This document shows, one piece after another, positions 37,134 to 45,671 of a stretch of DNA of 64,000 nucleotides. Every line of letters starts with the position of its first letter. Positions within the stretch are counted from its first letter, which is position 1. The stretch is taken from NCBI RefSeq assembly GCF_030269545.1, contig NZ_BSTN01000016.1:1-64000 (forward strand), written 5' to 3'. The translations under genes and the position numbers were made by a program. Under the pieces are notes generated by a model, which worked only from the letters and a program-made list of their open reading frames with translations, was not told the origin of the DNA and searched no databases. The DNA comes from Actinomadura sp. NBRC 104425 (GTDB lineage Bacteria; Actinomycetota; Actinomycetes; Streptosporangiales; Streptosporangiaceae).

Positions 37134-38194
37134 CGGCGCGGCCCCATCAGCTCGGTGAACGGCCGGTGCTGCGTCGCCTGCTGGGCGGTCCCGGGCTGCG
37201 GCAGGAAGCCCTTGAGCCAGATGAAGAGCAGTCCCTGGCCGCTGTAGGAGACCGATGGCCCACGCAGGAAGGCGAGCACGGCGTTCGCCAGCTCCTTGAG
37301 GTCTTCGCCGCCGCGGACGGCCGCGGCCAGCAGCGCGTCGGCGCGGCGCAGCAGGACGGCCAGGCGCTCGGCGTGGCGGGTCTGGACCTTGGCGTTGACG
37401 GACCGGGCCAGCTTGGTCAGCTGCTGGATGGCCCGTTTGAGCTGGGCCCGGTCGTCCTGCAGCCGCTCGGTGGCGAGCGCGATGCTGCCGGGCAGCCGGT
37501 CGATCTGCTCTTGGCCCTTGTGCAGCGATCCGCCGATGCGGGCGAGGCTGTCCAGGGCGCGGCCGAGGTCGCGGCCGGCGGCGGCGTAGCTGTCGGAGAC
37601 GTCGGCGGCCTTCTTGATAAGCGTGTTGATCTTGCGGCCCTTGCCGTCGAGGGCGGTCGCGGACTCGTTGGTGATCGTGGACAGGTCCTGGCCGCCCAGC
37701 GCGGCCAGCAGGTGGCCGAGCCGCCGGCTGATCTGCTCCAGGTCGGGTTGGACGGACGTCTGCGCGATCTCGGCGCCGCTCGGCAGGAACGGCCCGGTGC
37801 GCATGTCGCGGCCGGGGGGCAGGTCCAGGCGCACGTAGTTCTCGCCCAGCAGCGACGTCCTGGCGATGGTCGCGGTGGTGCCGACGGGGATGTGCCGGTC
37901 GCCGCGCAGCGACATCGTCACCTTGCTGCGGTATCCGGCCAGGCGGATGCCGGTGACGGTGCCGACGCGGATGTCGGCGACCTGGACGCTGTGCCCGACG
38001 ACCAGGCTCTGCACGTCGTCGAACGTGGCGGTGAGGGTCATGTCGCCGCGCGGCGCGCCGATCGTCTGGAGGGAGCAGCCGCCCGTCCCCGCCACCAGGG
38101 CGACCGCCAGCGGCGCGGCGAGAACGGCGGCCGGGATGGACCGTCTGGCGCGGGCCCCGGCCGCCCGCCGGTGCTGCGGTGTGCGGGCGCTCAC
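37130..38194 (-). CDS. mceE: Mce family lipoprotein, MceE position
   Basis: A 354-residue MCE protein from GTG 38194, which overlaps the mceD stop (GTGA). After a basic start there is a hydrophobic segment (AAVLAAPLAVALVAGTGGC) ending in a lipobox-like Cys, then the MCE domain (TFDDVQSLVVGHSVQVADIRVG) and helical repeats. LprK-like lipoproteins occupy this position in mycobacterial mce operons. The -3 residue of the lipobox is Thr, so lipidation is likely but not certain. Confidence 0.9.
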   Translation of the reverse strand: MSARTPQHRRAAGARARRSIPAAVLAAPLAVALVAGTGGCSLQTIGAPRGDMTLTATFDDVQSLVVGHSVQVADIRVGTVTGIRLAGYRSKVTMSLRGDRHIPVGTTATIARTSLLGENYVRLDLPPGRDMRTGPFLPSGAEIAQTSVQPDLEQISRRLGHLLAALGGQDLSTITNESATALDGKGRKINTLIKKAADVSDSYAAAGRDLGRALDSLARIGGSLHKGQEQIDRLPGSIALATERLQDDRAQLKRAIQQLTKLARSVNAKVQTRHAERLAVLLRRADALLAAAVRGGEDLKELANAVLAFLRGPSVSYSGQGLLFIWLKGFLPQPGTAQQATQHRPFTELMGPRR

Positions 38195-39231
38195 GGCTTG
38201 TCCTTTCCGGGCGGGTCGGTGCAGTTGGCCAGTTCGGTGTTCCCCTGCAGGCAGGGGACGGTGCCCCAGCCCATCGCGGTGAACAGCGGCTGGAGCCAGG
38301 CGCGCAGGGTGCCGTGGACGAGCACGCGGACGGTGGCGACGTGGTTCTTGCGGTCCCACGCCTGGACGGCCACGTCGGCGAACCTCCCGAGGGCGTCGAT
38401 GGCCTGTTCCAACGAGCCGGCGTTGCCCTTGAGCGTCATCACGATGTTGGACAGGTCGGAGACGGTGCTGGGCAGGGTCTCCTGGTAGGCGGTGACCAGG
38501 ACCTCGCTCTTGCGGATGGCGGCGAGCCCTTCGACGAACTGGTTGAGGCGGGTGCGCTCCTCGGCCAGCTCGCGGCTGGTCGTGGAGAACGAGTCGATGA
38601 GCTCGCCGAGGCGGCGGTCGCGGCGGTTGAGGTCGGCGGCCAGCGTGCGCAGTCCCTCCGCGAGCGAGACCAGCCGCTGGTCGTGGGCGGCCAGGTTGTG
38701 GGTGAGGGACGCGGTGCCGCGCAGCGCATCGTTGATCTCATCGCCGTGGCCCTCCAGGCCGTCGGCGCCGCGCTGCACGGCCGTGCCGAGCCGCTCGGGG
38801 TCGATCGACCGGTTCAGCTTGGCGAACGCGGCGAGCGCGTCGTCGATCTCGACCGGCAGTTCGGTGCGCTCCTGCGGGATGACCATGCCGGGCGGGGCCT
38901 TGGCCTGGCCCGGTGTCCACGCCGGCTCCAGCCGGACGAACCGCTCACCGAGCGCGTTGGCCGAGGCGATCACGGCCTTGGCGTCCCGGCGCACCGGTAC
39001 CGACTCGTCGATGGCCAGGTCGACGCGCACCCGGTCGCCCTCGTCGCGGATGGCGGTGACGGTGCCGGCGTCGGCGCCCATGACCTTCACCCGGGACTTC
39101 TCGTACAGCGAGGTGGTCCTGGCGAAGTAGACGGTGATGCGGTAGGTGCCGTCGCCGTCGCCGATCACCGCGCATCCGCCCGCGCTCGCGGTGAGGGCCA
39201 GCGCGCACACGGTTGCGACGAGTCGTCTCAT
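38191..39231 (-). CDS. mceD: Mce family protein, MceD position, lipoprotein-like
   Basis: A 346-residue MCE protein. Signal peptide MRRLVATVCALALTASAGGC ends in a lipobox-like Cys20. The MCE domain follows (YFARTTSLYEKSRVKVMGADAG), then a long helical region and a C-terminal Cys pair (CLQG, NCTD). ATG 39231 overlaps the mceC stop (ATGA). A lipobox in this gene as well as in the next one is unusual: canonical operons have a single Mce lipoprotein at position E. Confidence 0.9.
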   Translation of the reverse strand: MRRLVATVCALALTASAGGCAVIGDGDGTYRITVYFARTTSLYEKSRVKVMGADAGTVTAIRDEGDRVRVDLAIDESVPVRRDAKAVIASANALGERFVRLEPAWTPGQAKAPPGMVIPQERTELPVEIDDALAAFAKLNRSIDPERLGTAVQRGADGLEGHGDEINDALRGTASLTHNLAAHDQRLVSLAEGLRTLAADLNRRDRRLGELIDSFSTTSRELAEERTRLNQFVEGLAAIRKSEVLVTAYQETLPSTVSDLSNIVMTLKGNAGSLEQAIDALGRFADVAVQAWDRKNHVATVRVLVHGTLRAWLQPLFTAMGWGTVPCLQGNTELANCTDPPGKDKP

Positions 39232-40262
39232 CGTCCTCCTTCCCTGGTGGCCGACAGCCGCGCCAGTTCGGCCAGGTCCTCGGGGGACAGCGGGCCGAGC
39301 CCGGTGGCCACGACGTCCAGCCAGGGCCCCCGGCCGCCGATGGCCGACAGCCCGCTGAGCGTCGGGCCCGCCCAGGCGAGCAGCTCGTTGAAGTCGTCGG
39401 TCGTGGGGCGCAGGCTGCCCAGGGTGCGGTTCAGGTCGTCGATGACGGAGATCAGCCGGCGCTGCTGCTGGTCGATCAACCGGGTCATCGCGGTGACGGT
39501 CCGGCCCCCGGAGCCCAGGAACGTCGACAGCTCGTCGCGGCGGCGCTTCAGCTCGTCGAGCATGATCCGCACGTTGGTGAGCAGCTGGGACAGCTGCCGG
39601 TCCTTGGACCGGGCGAGGTCGAGTACGCGCTCGCCGTTGGTGAGCAGCTTGTCGATCTGCGGGTCGGACTCCTCGACGGTCTCGGCCAGTTCGGCGAGGT
39701 CGGTGAGGGCGCGGCCGAGCCGGTCGCGGTCGCGCTCGCTCACCTCGCCCAGCTCGCTCACGATCCGGTCGATGGACCGGGTGTCGAGCCGGGTGACGGT
39801 CTTGGTGGTGAGGTTCAGCACGTCGTTGACGGTGGTGGGCGTGCCGGTGCGGTCGAGGGGGATGCGGCGGCGCTCGGGGGGCAGGTCGGCCAGGTACGGG
39901 GTGGTGACCGGGCCGGACAGCCGCAGGTACCGGCCGCCCAGGATGTTGGCGACCTCGACCTCGGCGCGGGTGGCCGGCCCCAGGTGCACGTCGGCGTCCA
40001 CCTTCCAGGTGACCAGCACGCGCCCCCGCGCGAAGTCGGGGTCGACGGCGGTCACCTCGCCCACCCGGATGCCGGCGACCCGCACCTCGTCCCCGGAGCG
40101 CAGCCCGCCGGTGTCGGCGAACACGCCGGTCACGGTGTAGCGGTTCTGCAGCAGGCCCCGGGTGCCGACCAGATAGACACCGACGACGAGGGTGAGCAGC
40201 GTCCCCATCGAGACCAGCCCGACGGCGACCCGGTTGCGGTCGCGGAACGATTTGAGTGCCAT
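39228..40262 (-). CDS. mceC: Mce family protein MceC
   Basis: A 344-residue MCE protein with N-terminal membrane anchor (VAVGLVSMGTLLTLVVGVYLV), MCE domain (FADTGGLRSGDEVRVAGIRVG) and a long helical channel-forming region. It begins directly after mceB, with touching ends. With the other Mce subunits it should form the hexameric tunnel that carries lipids from outside to the YrbE permease. Confidence 0.92.
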   Translation of the reverse strand: MALKSFRDRNRVAVGLVSMGTLLTLVVGVYLVGTRGLLQNRYTVTGVFADTGGLRSGDEVRVAGIRVGEVTAVDPDFARGRVLVTWKVDADVHLGPATRAEVEVANILGGRYLRLSGPVTTPYLADLPPERRRIPLDRTGTPTTVNDVLNLTTKTVTRLDTRSIDRIVSELGEVSERDRDRLGRALTDLAELAETVEESDPQIDKLLTNGERVLDLARSKDRQLSQLLTNVRIMLDELKRRRDELSTFLGSGGRTVTAMTRLIDQQQRRLISVIDDLNRTLGSLRPTTDDFNELLAWAGPTLSGLSAIGGRGPWLDVVATGLGPLSPEDLAELARLSATREGGR

Positions 40263-41459
40263 TCAGTCGCCTCCGACCAGCAGACGACGCAGCGCATCGG
40301 ACGAGTCGAGGGCGACCACGCCGCCGTTCCCCGAGGAAGCGGCGCCTCCGGAAGCGCGCGGTTTGTCGCCGCTGTTGCCGCTGGAGCCGGTTTCGCGGGG
40401 GCCGGGCAGGCGGGTCGGATACGGGCAGGGCGGGGCGGCGAGGCTGATGCAGGGCGCTGCGACCTCCATGTACTGCCCGTTGTCGACGGAGGAGAAGATG
40501 TGCTGGAGCTTGGGCGACGCCGACTTCAGCACCTGCGCCAGCGTGCCGCTGTTGCGCCGCACGCCGGAGGTGAACTGCGCCAGCCGGGAGATGACGGAGG
40601 CCAGTTCGCGGCTGTTGCCCGCCAGCACCTTGTCGGAGGTGTTGGCCAGGGCCGCCAGCTCCACCAGGGCCTGGTCGATGAGCCGCCGGTTGTCGGCGAA
40701 CGCGTCGCTCAGCTCGACCAGGTCGTCCACGGCGGAAGCGATCTGCCGGTCGCGGCGGGCGATGATCTCGGTGACGGTCGCGTAGTCGGCCAGCATCTGC
40801 CGCAGGGTGGCGCGGCGGGCCGCGATGGTGGACGACAGCTCCTCCACGTTCACCACCAGCCGGTCCAGTTCGCCGGCGTTGCCGTCCAGCGCCTGCGCCA
40901 GCGACACCAGCACCTGGTTGACCCGGGCGGGATCGACGCTCCTGGTCAGCGGGGCCAGCTGTTCGATCAGGGCGTTGGCGTCGACCACCGACCGGGTCCG
41001 GGTGATGTGCGCGCCGGGTTTCATCTTCGTCCGGCTGGTGCCGGGGATGAGGTAGACGACGCGGCGTCCCATCGCGTCGCGCCAGCGGATGGCGGCCTCG
41101 CTGTCGGCGGGGAGGGTGACCGACCGGTTCACGGTGAGGCGCACCCGGGCCCGGCCGTCGACGACGCGCAGTTCGTCGACCCGGCCCACCGGTGTGCCCG
41201 CGATCTTCACCTCGTCGCCGCGCTCCAAGCCGCTGGCGTCGTCGAAGGTGGCGGTCAGCGACCAGCCGTCCTGAAGGCTCACCCGGGCGATCTGCGCGCC
41301 GATGTACACGGTGAGCAGGCCGGTGACGGTGACGAACGCGACCAGGCGCACCAGCGCCCCGATGCGGGCGCGGGCCTGCGTGGGCAGGGCGGCCAGCCGG
41401 CGGCGCACCCGCGCCAGAGCGCCCGCCCGCTGTGCCGATCGCTGCGCCGATCCGGTCAT
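40263..41459 (-). CDS. mceB: Mce family protein MceB
   Basis: A 398-residue MCE protein: a basic N-terminus, membrane anchor (LVAFVTVTGLLTVYIGAQI), MCE domain (FDDASGLERGDEVKIAGTPVG), long helical region, and a C-terminal tail rich in Ser/Gly/Asn (GSSGNSGD, GGAASSGNGG) after a Cys/Pro segment (CISLAAPPCPYP). One base separates it from the mceA stop. It is part of the six-subunit Mce assembly. Confidence 0.92.
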   Translation of the reverse strand: MTGSAQRSAQRAGALARVRRRLAALPTQARARIGALVRLVAFVTVTGLLTVYIGAQIARVSLQDGWSLTATFDDASGLERGDEVKIAGTPVGRVDELRVVDGRARVRLTVNRSVTLPADSEAAIRWRDAMGRRVVYLIPGTSRTKMKPGAHITRTRSVVDANALIEQLAPLTRSVDPARVNQVLVSLAQALDGNAGELDRLVVNVEELSSTIAARRATLRQMLADYATVTEIIARRDRQIASAVDDLVELSDAFADNRRLIDQALVELAALANTSDKVLAGNSRELASVISRLAQFTSGVRRNSGTLAQVLKSASPKLQHIFSSVDNGQYMEVAAPCISLAAPPCPYPTRLPGPRETGSSGNSGDKPRASGGAASSGNGGVVALDSSDALRRLLVGGD

Positions 41460-41460
41460 G

Positions 41461-42480
41461 TCAGCGACCTCCCGTCGAACCGCACAGGCCGATGATCAGG
41501 CGGCACGGGTCGGTGGGCAGCAGGCCCTGGACGCGCAGGTAGTTCTTGCCCTGCGGGCCGGGCAGGGAGGACAGCTCCCCGTACAGCGGCAGCAGCTCGT
41601 TGCCGGTCCGGACCGCGTTCCCGGCCAGTCCGAGCTGGGCGTACACGACGGCGGCCGCGCGCTCCCCGGACCGGAAGCCCTCGCCGAGCTGGCCGCCGCG
41701 CTTGTCGAAGCCGTGCGACACCAGCGCGGAGATCTCGGCGAGCCGGTCGGCGAACGAGCCGAGCCGGTCCCGTCCCTGCGCGGCCGTCGTGATGAGCAAG
41801 TCGGCGTCGCCGGCGACGGAGACGGCGTCGTCGGCCGTGCCCGCGCGGGCCAGGGCCTCCGTCAGGTCGGCGGCGTCGCCCAGGAACCGGCGGGCCTCGT
41901 CGCGGCGCCGGTAGGCGACGTCGGTGAGGGTGCCGGTCTGGTCGATGGTGGCGCGCAGCCGCCCGCCCTGCCCCGCCAGGCCCTGGGCGAGGGTGTGCAC
42001 GATCGTGCCGACCTCGGTCGCGTCGACCGCGTGCAGCGTCGCGTCCGCCTGGGCCAGCAGGTCGGACAGGTCCTGGGCCGCGGAGGTGCGGGTGATCACG
42101 GCGCCGGAGGCCAGGTACGGGCCGGTGTTCTCGCCCGACCCCGGCACCAGGTTCACGAACTTGGGGCCGAACGCCGAGGCGGGCTCGATGGACGCCGTCA
42201 CCGAGGTCGGCACGCGCACCCCCGGGTTCAGCCGCAGGGTCAGGCGGGCGCGGCCGGCCGAGGTGAGCTCGGTGCGTTCCACCGACCCGACGGTCACACC
42301 GCGGATCTTGACCGGGGCGTCGTCGCCCAGGCCCTGCCCGGCGCGACCGAACTCGGCCGTCAGCCGGATCCCTTCCGCCCGCAGCGGGCGGGCGATCAGC
42401 AGGTATCCGCCGAGCGCCAGGACCGCCATGGTGACCGCGGAGATGAGCAGCGCGCGGCGCAGCGGGATCTCGTCGTTCAT
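41461..42480 (-). CDS. mceA: Mce family protein MceA
   Basis: A 339-residue MCE protein, first of the six: membrane anchor (LLISAVTMAVLALGGYLLI), MCE domain (EFGRAGQGLGDDAPVKIRGVTVG), helical region and short Cys-containing end (CRLIIGLCGST). ATG 42480 overlaps the second YrbE stop (ATGA). Its position right after the permeases is the standard mce order. Confidence 0.92.
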   Translation of the reverse strand: MNDEIPLRRALLISAVTMAVLALGGYLLIARPLRAEGIRLTAEFGRAGQGLGDDAPVKIRGVTVGSVERTELTSAGRARLTLRLNPGVRVPTSVTASIEPASAFGPKFVNLVPGSGENTGPYLASGAVITRTSAAQDLSDLLAQADATLHAVDATEVGTIVHTLAQGLAGQGGRLRATIDQTGTLTDVAYRRRDEARRFLGDAADLTEALARAGTADDAVSVAGDADLLITTAAQGRDRLGSFADRLAEISALVSHGFDKRGGQLGEGFRSGERAAAVVYAQLGLAGNAVRTGNELLPLYGELSSLPGPQGKNYLRVQGLLPTDPCRLIIGLCGSTGGR

Positions 42481-43343
42481 CCGGTCAGCCTCACGGTCGC
42501 TCCGGCACCCCAGAACACGTAGGACAGCAGCAGGTTCAGGGTGACGATCATGATGATGGACAGCCGGATCGCGCGGCCCGCGGCGCGGCCGACCCCGGCG
42601 GGCCCGCCGGTGGCGTAGTAGCCGTAGTAGCAGTGGATGGCGATCACCGCGAAGGCGAACACCGCCACCTTGATCGAGCTGTACACCAGGTCGATGGTCG
42701 GCAGGTACAGCCGGAAGTAGTGGTCGTAGACACCGGGTGCCAGGTCGAAGAACTCGGTGCTGATCAACCGGGTGGCGAAGAAGCTGGCGAACAGCGCGAT
42801 CAGGTACAGCGGCACCAGGGCGATCAGCGCCGCGACCACTCGGGTGCACACCAGGTAGGTGAACGAACCGATGCCCATGACCTCCAGCGCGTCGATCTCC
42901 TCGGAGATCCGCATCGCGCCCAGCTCGGCGGTGAACGCCGACCCGCACTGAGCGGCCAGCGCGGTCGCCGCGATCACGGGGGTGATCTCCCGGACGTTGG
43001 CGAACGACCCGACCAGCCCCATGAACGACTCGGCGCCGATGGACCGCAGCCCGGTGTAGCCCTGCAGCCCCACCTCGGTGCCGACGAAGAACGCCATCGT
43101 GAAGATCACGAAGATCATGCCGCCGCCGACCACGGTGGCCCCGGCGCCCACCACGACATCGCTGACGTGCCGCGCGACGGTCCGCCCGTACCGGCGGTGC
43201 CAGACCAGGTCGCGCAGCGAGTACAGCAGCACCCGGTAGATGAACACCGGCCACCGGGCCAGGTCGCCGCTGCGCCGCGCGGCCGTCGCGGCGACCGCCG
43301 CCGCCCGGCCGGCGACGCGCGGGGGAATGAACGGGCCGGCCAT
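42477..43343 (-). CDS. yrbEB: YrbE/MlaE-family ABC permease, second copy
   Basis: A 288-residue MlaE-type permease. It shows the conserved EVGLQGY, VREITPVIAATALAAQCGSAFTAELGAM and SEEIDALEVMGI segments and 5-6 membrane helices. ATG 43343 shares one base with the stop of the first permease. Two different YrbE proteins form the heteromeric membrane core of Mce importers. The ATPase MceG is not encoded in the window, as is usual, since one ATPase commonly serves all mce operons. Confidence 0.93.
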   Translation of the reverse strand: MAGPFIPPRVAGRAAAVAATAARRSGDLARWPVFIYRVLLYSLRDLVWHRRYGRTVARHVSDVVVGAGATVVGGGMIFVIFTMAFFVGTEVGLQGYTGLRSIGAESFMGLVGSFANVREITPVIAATALAAQCGSAFTAELGAMRISEEIDALEVMGIGSFTYLVCTRVVAALIALVPLYLIALFASFFATRLISTEFFDLAPGVYDHYFRLYLPTIDLVYSSIKVAVFAFAVIAIHCYYGYYATGGPAGVGRAAGRAIRLSIIMIVTLNLLLSYVFWGAGATVRLTG

Positions 43344-44128
43344 CAGATGCGGGGCGGGAACGCGACGAAGTACACCGTCGTGATCACGTAGTTGAGGGCG
43401 AACACCAGCATGAAGGCGACCACGATCGCCCGGTTCACCGCCTGCCCCACCCCCACCGGGCTGGACGCGCAGTTCATGCCCATGTAGCAGGCGACCATGG
43501 CGGCGATCAGTCCGAACAGCCACGCCTTCAGCAGCGTGACGACCAGGTCGGACAGCTGCAGCAGGGACACCGCGCCGTCGAAGTAGGCGCCGGGCGTCAC
43601 GTCCTGCAGCAGCACGTTGAACACGAACCCGCCGGCGGCTCCCGAGACGATGACCAGGGAGGCCAGCAGCGTGGAGACCAGGCTCGCCGCCCACAGGCGG
43701 GGCGTGACCAGCCGGTGGATCGGGTTGACCGCCATCACCTCCATGGCGGCCAGCTCGTCGCGGATGTGGCGGGCGCCCATGTCGGCGGTCATCGCCGAAC
43801 CGCCCGCCCCGGCGATGATGAGGGCCGCCCCGATCGGCGCGACCTCGCGCACCAGGCCGACGACCACCGCGCCGCCCGTCGCCGACTGCGCGCCCAGTTG
43901 CGCGGCGAGCTGGCCGACCTGCAAGGCGACCGTGGCGCCGAGCGGCAGCGACACCAGGATCACCGGCACGCTGGTGACGCGGGCGAGGAACAGCGACTGC
44001 TCGACGAACTCCCAGAACCAGGCCCGCACGTCCCAGGTGCGGCGCAGGCCCTCCAGTGCGACCACGAACAGCTCCCCGGTCTCGCCGAGCAGGCCGTGGA
44101 CCCGCGCCGGCACCCGAACCGTCGCCAT
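43343..44128 (-). CDS. yrbEA: YrbE/MlaE-family ABC permease, first copy
   Basis: A 261-residue MlaE-type permease: VREVAPIGAALIIAGAGGSAMTADMGA and RDELAAMEVMAVNPI are the family signature. ATG 44128 is preceded by a GGAGGAGG-type ribosome site; in-frame codons further upstream lack coding character. It is first gene of the mce operon, about 95 bp downstream of the GCCAAT-repeat region at 44222-44264, the likely operator/promoter. Confidence 0.93.
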   Translation of the reverse strand: MATVRVPARVHGLLGETGELFVVALEGLRRTWDVRAWFWEFVEQSLFLARVTSVPVILVSLPLGATVALQVGQLAAQLGAQSATGGAVVVGLVREVAPIGAALIIAGAGGSAMTADMGARHIRDELAAMEVMAVNPIHRLVTPRLWAASLVSTLLASLVIVSGAAGGFVFNVLLQDVTPGAYFDGAVSLLQLSDLVVTLLKAWLFGLIAAMVACYMGMNCASSPVGVGQAVNRAIVVAFMLVFALNYVITTVYFVAFPPRI

Positions 44129-44221
44129 GGCCGTCACCTCCTCCCCGGACACGCCGTGGGACACACCGTCCGACCGCCGCCGCGGCGGCGACCCGGATGT
44201 GGGCACGGCCACATTAGCGAT

Positions 44222-44264
44222 TTGTTGACGGTTCGCCAATAGTGGCTGACCACTTGCCAATCGT
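44222..44264. promoter_or_regulatory. Candidate mce operon operator
   Basis: It contains TTGTTGACGGTTC (44222-44234), then GCCAAT, the palindrome AGTGG-CTGA-CCACT and a second TTGCCAAT. The same 13-mer and two GCCAAT elements occur at 33918-33960, in opposite orientation at the other end of the mce/TetR block. The location just upstream of yrbEA fits a TetR operator. Confidence 0.55.
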
Positions 44265-44299
44265 GCGGGCCGGTGCGGCGCCGGGCCCGGATGCGGCGT

Positions 44300-44389
44300 T
44301 CGGGCAGGTGTCCGGGCAGTGTCCGGGCAGATGGCCGGGCAGATGGCCGGGCCGGTGGCCGGGCAGGTTATCGGGCAGGTGGCCGGTGT
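44300..44389. repeat. Imperfect ~12-bp tandem repeats
   Basis: About seven degenerate copies of a unit like CCGGGCAGATGG between the mce promoter region and the 3' end of the cyclase-like gene. They are non-coding on both sides; no function is evident. Confidence 0.7.
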
Positions 44390-44402
44390 GCGGCGGCGCG
44401 GC

Positions 44403-45419
44403 TCAGTCCGGCGACCGGACGAGCGCGGCCACGGTTTGCTCCAGCCGCCTCACCTGGGCGGTGTCCCCGGCGAGGGACCGGACGACGGCCAGGAACTCCT
44501 CCAGGCCGTTCGGAAACTCCAGGCAGGTCCGCACCATGGAATGCACGTCCAGGTTCGGCTGCGGCCGCCGCGCGATGCGTATGGCGATTTCCTGGCGCAG
44601 CGATCCGACGATCTGCTCCCTGCCGTCGGGCGAGGCCAGCAGCGGGATTTCCAGCAGCCGGTCGACGATCTCGAAGATCGGCGGCAGCGCCGGGCGGTCC
44701 ATTCCGGGATCCGCGCGCCCCGGCTCCGGCCCGGGCGCCGTTTTGTCCGGCTCGGCCTCCCGCCCCGCGGGAGCCAGCGCGGATGCGTTCTCCGCCGGCC
44801 GCCCGCCCGCCGGTTCGCGAATGCACAGCCAGCCGTCGGCGGCGGTCTCCTTCAGCCGGATATCGATCCGGTGGAACTCGGTCGGGTCGATCGGGCCGAG
44901 CCCATCTTTGATCACTTCGCGGTGGAATTCGTCCGACGCAAGAATTGCCAGGTCGGCGGCGCTCTCGGCGAATGCCTCCTTGAACGCCGGGGCGTCCAGC
45001 AGCCGCGCGGCGTGGTTCACCGTGGTGCCGACCATGCCGTTGCCGTCCATCGTCAGCGGGCCGGCGTGCAGCGCGACGCGCAGCCGCATCCGCGCCTGCT
45101 GCACCGACAGCTCGTTGTGTCTGCGCAGCTCGGCCCGCAGATGATCGGGCAGCGGGTGGACCAGGCGGGCCGGGTCGGCAGCCGGCGGCAGGATGATGAT
45201 CGCGCCGTCTCCCCGGTCCTCCTGGTAGCAGTCGTCGTAGGGCAGGCCGGACGCCTCGAAGCAGCGCTTCAACGCCCCGTACATGACCTCGCGGAGCCTG
45301 CGCTGAACGCCGTCGGGCCGCTTCCCGAATCCGACGATATCGCAGGCGAAGATCGTGCAATGCCCGGAGGGAAGCCATTGTCTCCGGGCTTCCCCGACAT
45401 GATCGACGCCGTCGCGCAT
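44403..45419 (-). CDS. Nucleotide-cyclase-like protein with C-terminal effector-associated domain (EAD2-like)
   Basis: A 338-residue protein from ATG 45419 (AGGGAG 9 nt upstream). Residues ~18-200 form a class III cyclase homology domain. Metal Asp are at 27 (ACDIVGFG) and 71 (RGDGAII), and the VNHAARLL motif supplies Asn135 and Arg139, so the catalytic set looks intact. A Pro/Ala linker follows, then residues ~248-334 form an all-helical domain (FEIVDRLLEIPLLASPDGRE, then VRTCLEFPNGLEEFL, AGDTAQVRRLE). The same pattern occurs at the N-terminus of the VMAP protein encoded divergently. Effector-associated domains mediate such pairings in NTP-dependent conflict systems. I infer it is the sensor or effector of that system. 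Confidence 0.85.
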   Translation of the reverse strand: MRDGVDHVGEARRQWLPSGHCTIFACDIVGFGKRPDGVQRRLREVMYGALKRCFEASGLPYDDCYQEDRGDGAIIILPPAADPARLVHPLPDHLRAELRRHNELSVQQARMRLRVALHAGPLTMDGNGMVGTTVNHAARLLDAPAFKEAFAESAADLAILASDEFHREVIKDGLGPIDPTEFHRIDIRLKETAADGWLCIREPAGGRPAENASALAPAGREAEPDKTAPGPEPGRADPGMDRPALPPIFEIVDRLLEIPLLASPDGREQIVGSLRQEIAIRIARRPQPNLDVHSMVRTCLEFPNGLEEFLAVVRSLAGDTAQVRRLEQTVAALVRSPD

Positions 45420-45671
45420 CGCTTCGAACTCCCTGGCGCGGTGATACTCCCACTGTGCACGCGCCGCGACGCTCCCGGCAAGCTTTCTGTGATCATTTCG
45501 GTGCCCCCGTCGTCTGCGCGCCGGAGCGCGTCCTACCCTTGACACATCGGGGGACCGTATTGGGACCTGGCCGAGGATTTCACTGTGTCCTGAGACGCAG
45601 ACCGACGTTCCGAACGGTGCTTAACTTGATCGGAGCGAGGGGACCTCTGCCCGAATGCCGGGGAGAAACGC

